Both the position numbers and the translations under genes were made by a program. From the NCBI RefSeq assembly GCF_002214545.1, contig NZ_CP015105.1, positions 1,240,001 through 1,304,000 of the forward strand: a stretch of 64,000 nt of DNA, given 5' to 3'. Position 1 is the stretch's first letter, and each line of letters begins with the position of its first letter. Shown here in pieces: positions 36,181-43,721 of this stretch. Source of the stretch: Thermococcus thioreducens. Its GTDB lineage: Archaea > Methanobacteriota_B > Thermococci > Thermococcales > Thermococcaceae. Under the pieces are notes generated by a model. The model was not told the origin of the DNA and made no database searches. It saw only the letters and a list, made by a program, of their open reading frames with translations.

Positions 36181-36908
36181 TACCGAGCATTGAAGAGATT
36201 AGAACGTTCTTAGAGAAGCTTGGCTTTGGCAAAGGGGAGGTCAACGAGCTGGTGGAGCAGATAGAGTACTTCGAGACGGAAGCGCCCGAGAGGGACGACA
36301 TCGTGCGGGACTACCTCAGGGACGAGTGCATAGAGCGGCTCGTGGAGGAGATAGTGAGGGAAGTCTTGAAGCTTGGAAGAAAAGATGTGCGCATACTCGA
36401 CGTCGCGGCCGGCTCCGGCTTCTTCACGGAGCGCGTAAAGAGAAAGCTTGAGGAGAAGGGCATAAAAGTCGAGGTCTACGGCTTCGACATAACGCCCAGC
36501 ATGCTGAAGAGGCTCAAGGAGAAAGGAATAACACCCATCTGGGGTGTTGCTGAGAAGATTAGAGAGTCTATCGAGATTGCCAACGAGCACTACGGCCTCA
36601 ACGTGCCGGAAAAGTTTGACGTGGTCGTCTCGACCCTCGCATTTCACCACTTCCTCAACCCGGAGGCAGTCCTGGGGAGCATGAAAGACGTGCTGGCCGG
36701 GGGTGGAAAGGCCGTCATAATCGACGTCCTCAAGCACAGGCACGGTGAGTTCAGGGAGACACTGAAGGACACTCACCTGGGGTTTTCAACGGAAGAGATA
36801 AGGGAGATGGGCCTGCGGGTCTTTAAAAACGTGGAAGCCCGGCCCCTCGGACTGCACTGTGAGGTTGACGGTGTCCTCATCGGGCTCTACAAGGCGGTGT
36901 TCTCCTGA
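36177..36908 (+). CDS. SAM-dependent methyltransferase in transsulfuration operon
   Basis: A 243-residue class I methyltransferase. The SAM motif is VRILDVAAGSGFFTERV, then VEVYGFDITPSML, and FDVVVSTLAFHHFLNPEAV with GGGKAVIIDVLKHR. It begins at an ATGA overlap with the gamma-enzyme, so the three are one operon. A link between methylation, which yields S-adenosylhomocysteine, and homocysteine recycling would be logical, but the acceptor is unknown. Confidence 0.85.
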   Translation: MIPSIEEIRTFLEKLGFGKGEVNELVEQIEYFETEAPERDDIVRDYLRDECIERLVEEIVREVLKLGRKDVRILDVAAGSGFFTERVKRKLEEKGIKVEVYGFDITPSMLKRLKEKGITPIWGVAEKIRESIEIANEHYGLNVPEKFDVVVSTLAFHHFLNPEAVLGSMKDVLAGGGKAVIIDVLKHRHGEFRETLKDTHLGFSTEEIREMGLRVFKNVEARPLGLHCEVDGVLIGLYKAVFS

Positions 36909-36990
36909 GTTTTCTTTTTAATACCGAGCGAACTTCAATCGTTCATCGTGTTCTCACAAACTTTCAAAGAAGAGGGGGGAGAGGGGAAAA

Positions 36991-37281
36991 CTAACCTTCA
37001 AGAAGCTTTCTCCTTCTCCTCTCATACTCCTCGTCGTCTATTTCGCCCCTCGCGTACTTCTCGTCGAGTATCTCAAGGGCGCTCTTTCTGCTCCCGCTTG
37101 AGCTCTGTTCAACGAGCCACTTAATGAACCATACTATTCCAACGATTATCAGCACCCAGAACAGGAGCATGAATATCCCTCCGAACCAGCCAAACCAGCC
37201 GAATCCCATCATGTCGTGCCACCCCCAGTCGCTTTCTCCGGCGTGAGCCAGGAATTCGTTTCCAGCGCTTTCGAACATCAT
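36991..37281 (-). CDS. SHOCT-domain membrane protein
   Basis: A 96-residue protein: a Trp/Gly/Phe-rich stretch ([16 protein letters not shown]), one strong membrane helix ([18 protein letters not shown]) and a C-terminal SHOCT domain ([20 protein letters not shown]). SHOCT proteins are small oligomerisation modules of unknown function, often near metal or electron-transport genes. Its promoter has the shared metal motif, so it likely belongs to the same regulon as the copper proteins. Confidence 0.85.
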   Translation of the reverse strand: MMFESAGNEFLAHAGESDWGWHDMMGFGWFGWFGGIFMLLFWVLIIVGIVWFIKWLVEQSSSGSRKSALEILDEKYARGEIDDEEYERRRRKLLEG

Positions 37282-37321
37282 TTTGATCTCCTCGAATACT
37301 ACTTAGTGGTAAAGGCTATAG

Positions 37322-37345
37322 GGCTTATTGTTGGCAAAAGGAAAA
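37322..37345 (-). promoter_or_regulatory. Shared metal-gene promoter motif, SHOCT gene
   Basis: GGCTTA (37322-37327), a 3-base gap and TTGGCAAAAGGAAAA (37331-37345), on the plus strand. It lies ~41-64 bases before the start of the SHOCT gene. The right arm is weaker than at other sites. Confidence 0.45.
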
Positions 37346-37501
37346 GAGCCGGGCGAGAATTTTCGCAAAAGATAAAGCAAAGAGGCCATCAAACCTTCAA
37401 AAACTTCGCGCCGATATACCATCCAACCCCCGTCAACCAATTTTAATTGCCGGATTATTCCGTGGTAGAAGACAAAGTCGGTAACGCCTTCCGCCGAAAG
37501 G

Positions 37502-37541
37502 CTTAAATTTAATAATGTGATAATTAATATCATGATACTAA
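37502..37541 (+). promoter_or_regulatory. Leaderless promoter with start-codon palindrome, second ATPase
   Basis: CTTAAATTTA (37502-37511) is centred ~26 bases before the ATG at 37532. Around that ATG runs TTAATATCATGATACTAA (37524-37541), an 18-base palindrome with one mismatched pair, centred between the A and T of ATG. It shares the form TTAnTnTCATGAnAnTAA with the site at 13919. Confidence 0.6.
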
Positions 37542-38890
37542 AATTTATCAACCGTGAGTTCGAGCTGAACGTCCTTGAAGAACTGTACACCCAGGACAGG
37601 GCACACCTCGTGCTCATCTACGGGAGGAGAAGGATCGGAAAGACCGAGCTTGTGAAGCAGTTCACAAAAAATAAACCCAGCTTCTACTTTCTGGCAAGAA
37701 AAGAACCGATGGAGCTTGAGATTGAGAGACTGGTCACAGGTTTCAACAGGAAGTTCAACGTTTTTATCGAGGCCAGGAATCTGGAAGAGTTCTTCGAGGA
37801 AGTTAGAAACTTCGGAAGGCTCGTCTTTGTAATCGATGAGTTCCCCTACTGGGTGGAGGAGGATAAATCAATTCCCTCGCTCTTCCAGTACATCTGGGAC
37901 GAGATTCTCAGGGACTCCAGGATAATGCTTATCCTTCTCGGCTCGTCGATAGCCACTATGGAGAGCCTCATGAGCTATAAAAACCCTCTCTACGGGAGGA
38001 GGACGGCCCAGATAAAGCTATCGAGCCTCGGCTTTTTCCACCTGGGGGAGGCATTTCCCCGCTACTCATGGGAGGAGCTTGTGGAGGTTTACGGCACCAT
38101 AGACGGCATCCCCGCTTACCTCCGGTACTTCGACGACTCGCTGAGCGTCGAGGAGAACATCCAGCGGAATTTTTACAGCAAGGTGAGTGTACTCTACGAA
38201 GACGCCGAGAGGCTCCTGAAGGACGAGCTGAGGGAACCCGTGACCTACCTGAACATCCTGAGGGCGATAAACGAAGGGAAAACGAAGCTGACAGAGATCG
38301 CCAACGAGACGAAGGTGGCCGTGACGAACCTGCCGAAGTACCTGAAGACGCTCGAAACCCTTGATCTGGTTTACAGGGAGTTCCCGGTGACGGTGAGGGA
38401 GAGAAAGCGCTTTGGAATATACCGCGTGAAGGATTTTTACTACCGCTTCTGGCTCCGCTTCGTTTACCCTTACAGGGATGACATTGAAATTGGGGCCATA
38501 GGCTTCGATGACCTCAGAAAAGACTTCAATGTATACCTCGGCGAGGTCTTTGAGGAAATAGCGAAGCAGTTCCTGATAAGGCTGAACGCAAAGGGTGAGC
38601 TTCCCTTCAGGTTCACGAAGATAGGCCGGTGGTGGGACAAGAAGGAAGAGATAGACCTCGTCGCCATCAACAGCCTGACGGGTGAGGTTGCGTTTTTTGA
38701 GGTCAAGTGGAAGAACATCTCCTATCGGGACGCCCTAAGGGTCCTAAAGAAACTTGAGGAGAAGAGCGAGAAAGTGGGCATCGATGGAAAGGGAAAACGC
38801 TACGGGCTGGTTGCAAAGCACTTTCCAGAAAAAGAAGAGCTGAGGGGAGAGGGTTACCTGGCCTTTGATATGGGGGACTTTCCGGGATAA
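37532..38890 (+). CDS. Archaeal ATPase with DUF234-type C-terminal domain
   Basis: A 452-residue protein related in layout to the one at 12671. Walker A is IYGRRRIGKTELVKQF, Walker B is FVIDEFPYW, and LLGSSIATMESL is a sensor segment. A winged helix (EGKTKLTEIANETKVAVTNL) precedes the DUF234-type domain with KKEEIDLVAIN and AFFEVKWK, a PD-(D/E)xK-like active-site pattern. ATG 37532 is chosen over GTG 37517 on promoter spacing. Such genes move frequently between thermococcal genomes; biochemical function is unknown. Confidence 0.87.
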   Translation: MILKFINREFELNVLEELYTQDRAHLVLIYGRRRIGKTELVKQFTKNKPSFYFLARKEPMELEIERLVTGFNRKFNVFIEARNLEEFFEEVRNFGRLVFVIDEFPYWVEEDKSIPSLFQYIWDEILRDSRIMLILLGSSIATMESLMSYKNPLYGRRTAQIKLSSLGFFHLGEAFPRYSWEELVEVYGTIDGIPAYLRYFDDSLSVEENIQRNFYSKVSVLYEDAERLLKDELREPVTYLNILRAINEGKTKLTEIANETKVAVTNLPKYLKTLETLDLVYREFPVTVRERKRFGIYRVKDFYYRFWLRFVYPYRDDIEIGAIGFDDLRKDFNVYLGEVFEEIAKQFLIRLNAKGELPFRFTKIGRWWDKKEEIDLVAINSLTGEVAFFEVKWKNISYRDALRVLKKLEEKSEKVGIDGKGKRYGLVAKHFPEKEELRGEGYLAFDMGDFPG

Positions 38891-38947
38891 CGGATGAGTT
38901 GTCAAGGAAACAAGAAAAAGAATATAAAAAGGGCAAAATATTCGCCG

Positions 38948-41128
38948 TCAGACCTTCAAAAACTTCGCGTTGATGGCCACTATAACGGTGCTCAGGCTCA
39001 TAAGCAGCGCACCCGCCGCCGGGCTGAGGAGGATTCCGTAGTTGTAGAGCACCCCCGCCGCCAGCGGGATGGCAAAGGTGTTGTAACCAGTTGCCCATGC
39101 CAGGTTCTCAATCATCTTCTTGTAGGTCGCCTTTGCCAGGATTATCCCGGTTATGACGTCCCTCGGGTCGTTCTTGACGAGGATTATGTCGGCGCTCTCT
39201 ATAGCCACGTCGGTTCCCGCTCCAATGGCTATGCCCACATCGGCCTGGATCAAAGCCGGGGCGTCGTTTATGCCATCGCCCACCATCGCCACCGTGTAGC
39301 CCTGCTCCTGGAGCTCCTTGACCTTCTCTGACTTCTGGTGCGGCAGAACCTCGGCGAAGAAGCCATCCAGCCTGAGCTCCTCAGCCACCCACTTTGCAAC
39401 TTTGGCGTTGTCGCCGGTGAGCATGTAGGCCTTTATGCCCATCTCGTGGAGCTTTTCAATGGCCTCCCTTGACTCGGGCCTTATCCTATCTGCCAGGGCC
39501 AAAGCACCCACGAGCTCTCCATCAAGAACCAGGAAGACAACGGTCTTACCCTGCTCCAAGACTTTATTGACGCGCTCGTCCTCCCTCCACAGGCCGTTCT
39601 CCTTCAGGAATCCCGGGCTTACGACGAGGACTTCCTTTCCGTTGATGACGCCCTGGACACCCTTGCCCGGAAGAACTTTTGATTCAGCTACCTCGTAGAC
39701 CTCAAGGCCGAGCTCCTTGGCTTTCTCAACTATTCCCTGGGCTATCGGGTGGTTTGAGTGGGACTCAAGTGCCGCCGCATACTTCAGGATCTCCTCTTCA
39801 CCGAGCTCGTCCAGGGTTATTATGTCGGTTACTTCGAACTTGCCTTCGGTCAGCGTCCCGGTCTTGTCGAAGACGACCACCTGAACGTCCTTCGCTCTTT
39901 CAAACGCCTCCCTGTTCCTTATGAGGATTCCCTTCTTGGCCGAGATTGACGTTGACACCGAGACGACCAGCGGGACGGCTAAGCCAAGCGCGTGCGGGCA
40001 CGTTATGACCATTACCGTGACCATCCTCTCAAGGGCGAAGACGAAGGGCTTGCCGAGGTAGAGCCACGTGCCGAGGGTTATCGTTCCGGCGGTTATGGCT
40101 ATGAGCGTGAGGTAGAAGGCGGCCCTGTTAGCTAAATCCTGCGTCCTTGACCTTGTCTCCTGTGCCTGCCTGACGAGTTCAACGACCTGCATCAGGTAGG
40201 TGTCCTTTCCGGTCTTTTCTATCCTGACCTTTATCGCTCCCTCAAGGTTTATGGAGCCTCCGATGACTTCATCGCCCGGTTTCTTATAGACTGGCTTCGA
40301 CTCACCCGTGAGCATTGACTCGTTTATGCTGGTCTCTCCCTCCACTATGATGCCGTCGGAGGGTATCTTCTCCCCGGGTTTGACAAGGACTATATCGCCC
40401 TTCTTCAGCTCGCTGACCGGGACGTCCTTTATTCCCTCGGGCGTTACGAGGTGAGCCTCCGTTGGCATGAGCTTTATGAGCTCTTCCAGGGCCCTTGAAG
40501 CGCCGAGAACGGAGCGCATCTCGATGTAGTGGCCGAGAAGCATGATGTCGATAAGCGTCGCAAGCTCCCAGTAGAAGGTCTTACCCGGCAGGCCAAAGGT
40601 CACCGCGACGCTGTAGAAGAATGCAACGGTGATTGCCAGCGCTATCAGCGTCATCATGCCCGGCAGTTTTTTCTTCAGCTCGTCCTTCATGCCCTTCAGG
40701 AAGGGCCAGCCGCCGTAGAAGTACACCACCGACGAGAGTGCGAACAGGACGTAGTGATCCCCCCTGAACGTAAACGTGAAGCCCAGGAAGTTCTGGATCA
40801 GGGGAGAGAGCAGCAGTATCGGGATCGTGAGTATCGCAGAAATGATGAATCTCTTCTTGAAGTCCTCCATCATCATCCTGTGGTGCTCCGCGTGGGAGTG
40901 CTTGTGACCCTCGTGGCCTTCATGTTCGTGTCCGGCGTGCTCTTCATGGGCGTGTTCGTGTCCCTCATGTTCGCCGTGGGCGGCCACCTCGTGCCCTTCG
41001 TGCATCTCATGTTCCGTCCCGTGCTCCCCATGCCCGCTTTCGTGGGCGTGCTCCATGTCCTTCATCTCGGGGGCTTTTTCAGCCCCATCGTGCACGTGCT
41101 CGCCGTGCACATCTCCATGTCCCTTCAT
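38948..41128 (-). CDS. copB: CopB-type P1B ATPase with His-rich N-terminus
   Basis: A 726-residue heavy-metal pump. The first ~90 residues are dense in His, Glu and Gly (HEHAHEEHAGHEHEGHEGH) instead of an HMA domain. The membrane site is ITCPHALGLAVP, the CPH motif of P1B-3 (CopB) ATPases, which move Cu(II) or Cu(I)/Ag(I). DKTGTLTEG, SNHPIAQG and [11 protein letters not shown] are present. ATG 41128 is chosen after GGTGTTG. It is the second copper ATPase of the window, beside CopA at 26451. Confidence 0.93.
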   Translation of the reverse strand: MKGHGDVHGEHVHDGAEKAPEMKDMEHAHESGHGEHGTEHEMHEGHEVAAHGEHEGHEHAHEEHAGHEHEGHEGHKHSHAEHHRMMMEDFKKRFIISAILTIPILLLSPLIQNFLGFTFTFRGDHYVLFALSSVVYFYGGWPFLKGMKDELKKKLPGMMTLIALAITVAFFYSVAVTFGLPGKTFYWELATLIDIMLLGHYIEMRSVLGASRALEELIKLMPTEAHLVTPEGIKDVPVSELKKGDIVLVKPGEKIPSDGIIVEGETSINESMLTGESKPVYKKPGDEVIGGSINLEGAIKVRIEKTGKDTYLMQVVELVRQAQETRSRTQDLANRAAFYLTLIAITAGTITLGTWLYLGKPFVFALERMVTVMVITCPHALGLAVPLVVSVSTSISAKKGILIRNREAFERAKDVQVVVFDKTGTLTEGKFEVTDIITLDELGEEEILKYAAALESHSNHPIAQGIVEKAKELGLEVYEVAESKVLPGKGVQGVINGKEVLVVSPGFLKENGLWREDERVNKVLEQGKTVVFLVLDGELVGALALADRIRPESREAIEKLHEMGIKAYMLTGDNAKVAKWVAEELRLDGFFAEVLPHQKSEKVKELQEQGYTVAMVGDGINDAPALIQADVGIAIGAGTDVAIESADIILVKNDPRDVITGIILAKATYKKMIENLAWATGYNTFAIPLAAGVLYNYGILLSPAAGALLMSLSTVIVAINAKFLKV

Positions 41129-41234
41129 GGTCAACACCATAGAGGTTTAGTGTTAGATGGTATTTAGCCTTTTTTATTAAAAAATGTAAGACCCTCAAAA
41201 ATAGAGAATAACCTTAGAATAAGGTACAAGACCT

Positions 41235-41801
41235 TCATTCTTTCATCATGTCCTCGATTTCCTTCAGCCTCTTTGCAGGTTCGAGATCCTCACCGGCGGA
41301 TGAAACCATCAGGCCCTCGGCCATCTCCAGGGTCTCGGCGTCGAACTCACCCGTCAGGATGCTCTCGCTCGTCAGGTCTATCATCGTGTTTAGCGCCTCC
41401 TCAAGGTTCTCGACCTTGCCCATCGCCTTTTCGAACTCGACCTGCATCTTTGCCACGTCCTCCGCCCCAGGCCCTTCGGCTATGCTCCTAACAACGTCTT
41501 TGCTGAACTGTATGAAGTCGGCTGAGACCTTCACCAGCTCCCTCTGAATTTCTGCTTCTTCCATGAGGAGGAGAAGTCTCTTTGCCTGCTTTATCCTTTC
41601 CTCAAGGGCAAGGTACTTCATGGCGCTCCTCTTGAGGAGGGCCTCGTCGCCGAGCTTCGCCGCCTCCTTCCCCTGGAGGAAAATCTTACGCTTCAAATTT
41701 TCGAGATTGTTGATGTACTGCTTCAACGCCATCTTGGCCTTCCTCATGCGTATCTTCCTCTCTATCTCCTTCTCCTCCTTCGACTTCCAGAGCTTGACCA
41801 T
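41235..41801 (-). CDS. ESCRT-III/Snf7-like coiled-coil protein A
   Basis: A 188-residue, almost wholly helical protein with a basic N-terminal half (EKEIERKIRMRKAKMALKQY, LENLKRKIFLQGKEAAK) and an acidic C-terminal half, the charge layout of ESCRT-III subunits. The C-terminus ends AKRLKEIEDMMKE, a short amphipathic helix with RLxxI, somewhat like MIT-interacting motifs but not a full match. It is the last gene of the cluster, coupled to the PP2C gene. The ESCRT-III assignment is an inference from architecture plus the neighbouring Vps4-like ATPase; a PspA-like protein is the alternative. Confidence 0.6.
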   Translation of the reverse strand: MVKLWKSKEEKEIERKIRMRKAKMALKQYINNLENLKRKIFLQGKEAAKLGDEALLKRSAMKYLALEERIKQAKRLLLLMEEAEIQRELVKVSADFIQFSKDVVRSIAEGPGAEDVAKMQVEFEKAMGKVENLEEALNTMIDLTSESILTGEFDAETLEMAEGLMVSSAGEDLEPAKRLKEIEDMMKE

Positions 41802-41806
41802 AACCG

Positions 41807-42541
41807 TCACACCTCCCTAAACACGACGACAGTCACATTGTCTTCGGTAACCTTCAGGGCTTCCCCGATCAGCGCCTCCGCTGCCGTCCTGGGGTCTGAT
41901 CCGAAGACAAGCTTTCCTATAATCCCCTCATCGATGTAGTCATGGAGCCCGTCCGTGCTGAGAAGCAGGACATCCCCGGCTTTCAGCTCCCACACGTAGG
42001 TGTCAACCCCAAGGTCAACGCCGAGGGCCTTTGTAACGACGTGCCTCATGGGGTGTTCTCTGGCCTCCTCCCCACTAATGATTCCGCGCTCAATGAGCTC
42101 CTGGACCACCGAGTGGTCCCTTGTCCTCGCGACTATCTTCCCCTCCTGCACAAGATATGCCCTGCTGTCGCCGCTGTTTGCTACCACAGCCATTCTATTC
42201 CTCACGAAGGCAGCGGTAAGCGTCGTGCCCATCTTCCCCGGCCCGGGTGATATCTCCACTATCCTGCGGTGGGCATCCTCGTAGGCCCTTAGGAGGAGAC
42301 CCTTTACCCCCTCCACCCCTATGCCGCGTGTATAGCCCCTCTCAAAAGTCTCACGGAGTGCTTCAACGGCCACCTTCGAGGCCAGCTCTCCCCCCTCGTG
42401 TCCCCCAAGGCCGTCGGCAACGGCCAGGAGGCAGGCGTCGCCGAGGGGCAGGATAAGGAGCGCGTCCTCGTTCCGCTCCCTCCCGCCGGGATGTGAGATG
42501 CCCCAGACGATCCCCTCGGCCCCACAGGCTTGCCCGCTCAT
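41807..42541 (-). CDS. PP2C-family Ser/Thr protein phosphatase
   Basis: A 244-residue phosphatase with all main PP2C motifs: GGRERNEDALL, AVADGLGGHEGGELAS, MGTTLTAAF, NSGDSRAYLV, TRDHSVVQELI, LLLSTDGLHDYI and EDNVTVVVF. The metal-binding aspartates are present. No membrane segment. ATG 42541 overlaps the stop of the AAA ATPase gene (ATGA). The kinase two genes upstream is the natural antagonist, so the pair would set reversible phosphorylation of the coiled-coil proteins or the ATPase. Confidence 0.94.
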   Translation of the reverse strand: MSGQACGAEGIVWGISHPGGRERNEDALLILPLGDACLLAVADGLGGHEGGELASKVAVEALRETFERGYTRGIGVEGVKGLLLRAYEDAHRRIVEISPGPGKMGTTLTAAFVRNRMAVVANSGDSRAYLVQEGKIVARTRDHSVVQELIERGIISGEEAREHPMRHVVTKALGVDLGVDTYVWELKAGDVLLLSTDGLHDYIDEGIIGKLVFGSDPRTAAEALIGEALKVTEDNVTVVVFREV

Positions 42542-43719
42542 CCCCCGAACTCCTCCGCCCACTTTTCATAGCGCTCGATGTCCCTCTTTGTCAGGGGGCT
42601 CTTTATCTTCCTGAACGCCTCCTCAAAGTCCCTCATCTCAAGCGGGCGGGTTCTCAATGAGCGCTTCCTCAGCTCCTCGAAGGGAAGCCCGGCAAGCCTG
42701 TGGAGGTCTTTGTTCTCCTCGCGTATCATGTTCCATATGGCCTCCTGACAGAGGTTCCTGATGTCCCTGCCAGAGTACAGACGCCTCACGCTCTCCTCCG
42801 CTATCGCGTCGAGGTCGAGCCTCGAAATATCAAGCCCCTCAGTGTGTATCCTCACTATCACCTTGGTCGCCTCCTTGTCCGGCAGGGGCACGTAAATCCT
42901 CTTGGGGAAGCGCGAGAGCACCGCCTCATCTAAATCCCAGGGGGTGTTTGTGGCGGCAAGCGTGAGGACGAGCTTCTCATTCCCCTCCCCGTGAAAGCCT
43001 TCAAGCTCCGTGAGGAGCGTCGAGAGCATCCTCCTGGTCGCCTCGCTGGTGTCGTTTGAACGCCTCGTGGTCAGGGCGTCTATCTCGTCGAGGAACACTA
43101 TGCTCGGTGCCTTCTCCCTCGCGACCTCGTAGAGGGCGCTTATTATCTTGCTCGACTCGCCGAAGTACTTGCTCAGGACGCTTGACGCTTTAACGTTGAA
43201 GAAGGTGGCGTTTAAGCTCCCGGCGGCGGCCGAGGCGAGGAGCGTCTTACCCGTCCCGGGAGGCCCAAAGAGGAGTATGCCCCTCCACGGCTGAACCGCG
43301 GCGGGTTTTTTAAGGGCCGCTATCACGACCGTCTCCATCATGAGGAGCTTGACACCCTCAAGGCCGCCTATGTCGTCCCACGTCGTCTGTGACTTGGAGA
43401 TAAGCCCCAGCACGTACTCCCTGAACTGGTCTTCCTCGTCTTTCTCCTGGGTCGTGCTCTTTCCTTCGGCGCCGACAACTGCCTTTCGGCCGTATTCACC
43501 ACTCTCTATCTGCCCGGCCACATCCTCCCACTTCTTCGCCTTCTTAAGATAGAGCTCCCCGTTGTAGGGGACGTGCCTGGCCAGCTGTCTGAGTATGGAG
43601 GCACACCGGAGGGCGCTTCTCCGAGCGGTCTCCATGTCTCCCGCGGCGACAGCCCTTTCAAACTCCTTCTTGGCCCTCTCAAACTCGCTCAGCAGGGGCC
43701 CTGAAAGGTCAACAGGCAT
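42538..43719 (-). CDS. Vps4/CdvC-like AAA ATPase with MIT-like N-terminus
   Basis: A 393-residue single-AAA protein. Residues ~8-65 are three predicted helices (SEFERAKKEFERAVAAGD; TARRSALRCASILRQLARHV; ELYLKKAKKWEDVAGQIESG), the size and place of an MIT domain. The AAA domain follows: TTWDDIGGLEGVK, Walker A LLFGPPGTGKTLLAS, pore loop residues in SSVLSKYFGESSK, Walker B SIVFLDEIDAL, and the arginine finger region SRFPKRIYVPLPD. This is the meiotic-clade/Vps4 layout, with one AAA domain rather than two as in Cdc48. It should disassemble the ESCRT-III-like filaments made by its neighbours. Confidence 0.85.
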   Translation of the reverse strand: MPVDLSGPLLSEFERAKKEFERAVAAGDMETARRSALRCASILRQLARHVPYNGELYLKKAKKWEDVAGQIESGEYGRKAVVGAEGKSTTQEKDEEDQFREYVLGLISKSQTTWDDIGGLEGVKLLMMETVVIAALKKPAAVQPWRGILLFGPPGTGKTLLASAAAGSLNATFFNVKASSVLSKYFGESSKIISALYEVAREKAPSIVFLDEIDALTTRRSNDTSEATRRMLSTLLTELEGFHGEGNEKLVLTLAATNTPWDLDEAVLSRFPKRIYVPLPDKEATKVIVRIHTEGLDISRLDLDAIAEESVRRLYSGRDIRNLCQEAIWNMIREENKDLHRLAGLPFEELRKRSLRTRPLEMRDFEEAFRKIKSPLTKRDIERYEKWAEEFGG

Positions 43720-43721
43720 CC

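Noticed and set aside
40529-41167. Long plus-strand ORF opposite copB
   Set aside because: It is the antisense of the His-rich and transmembrane region of copB and has no independent support.
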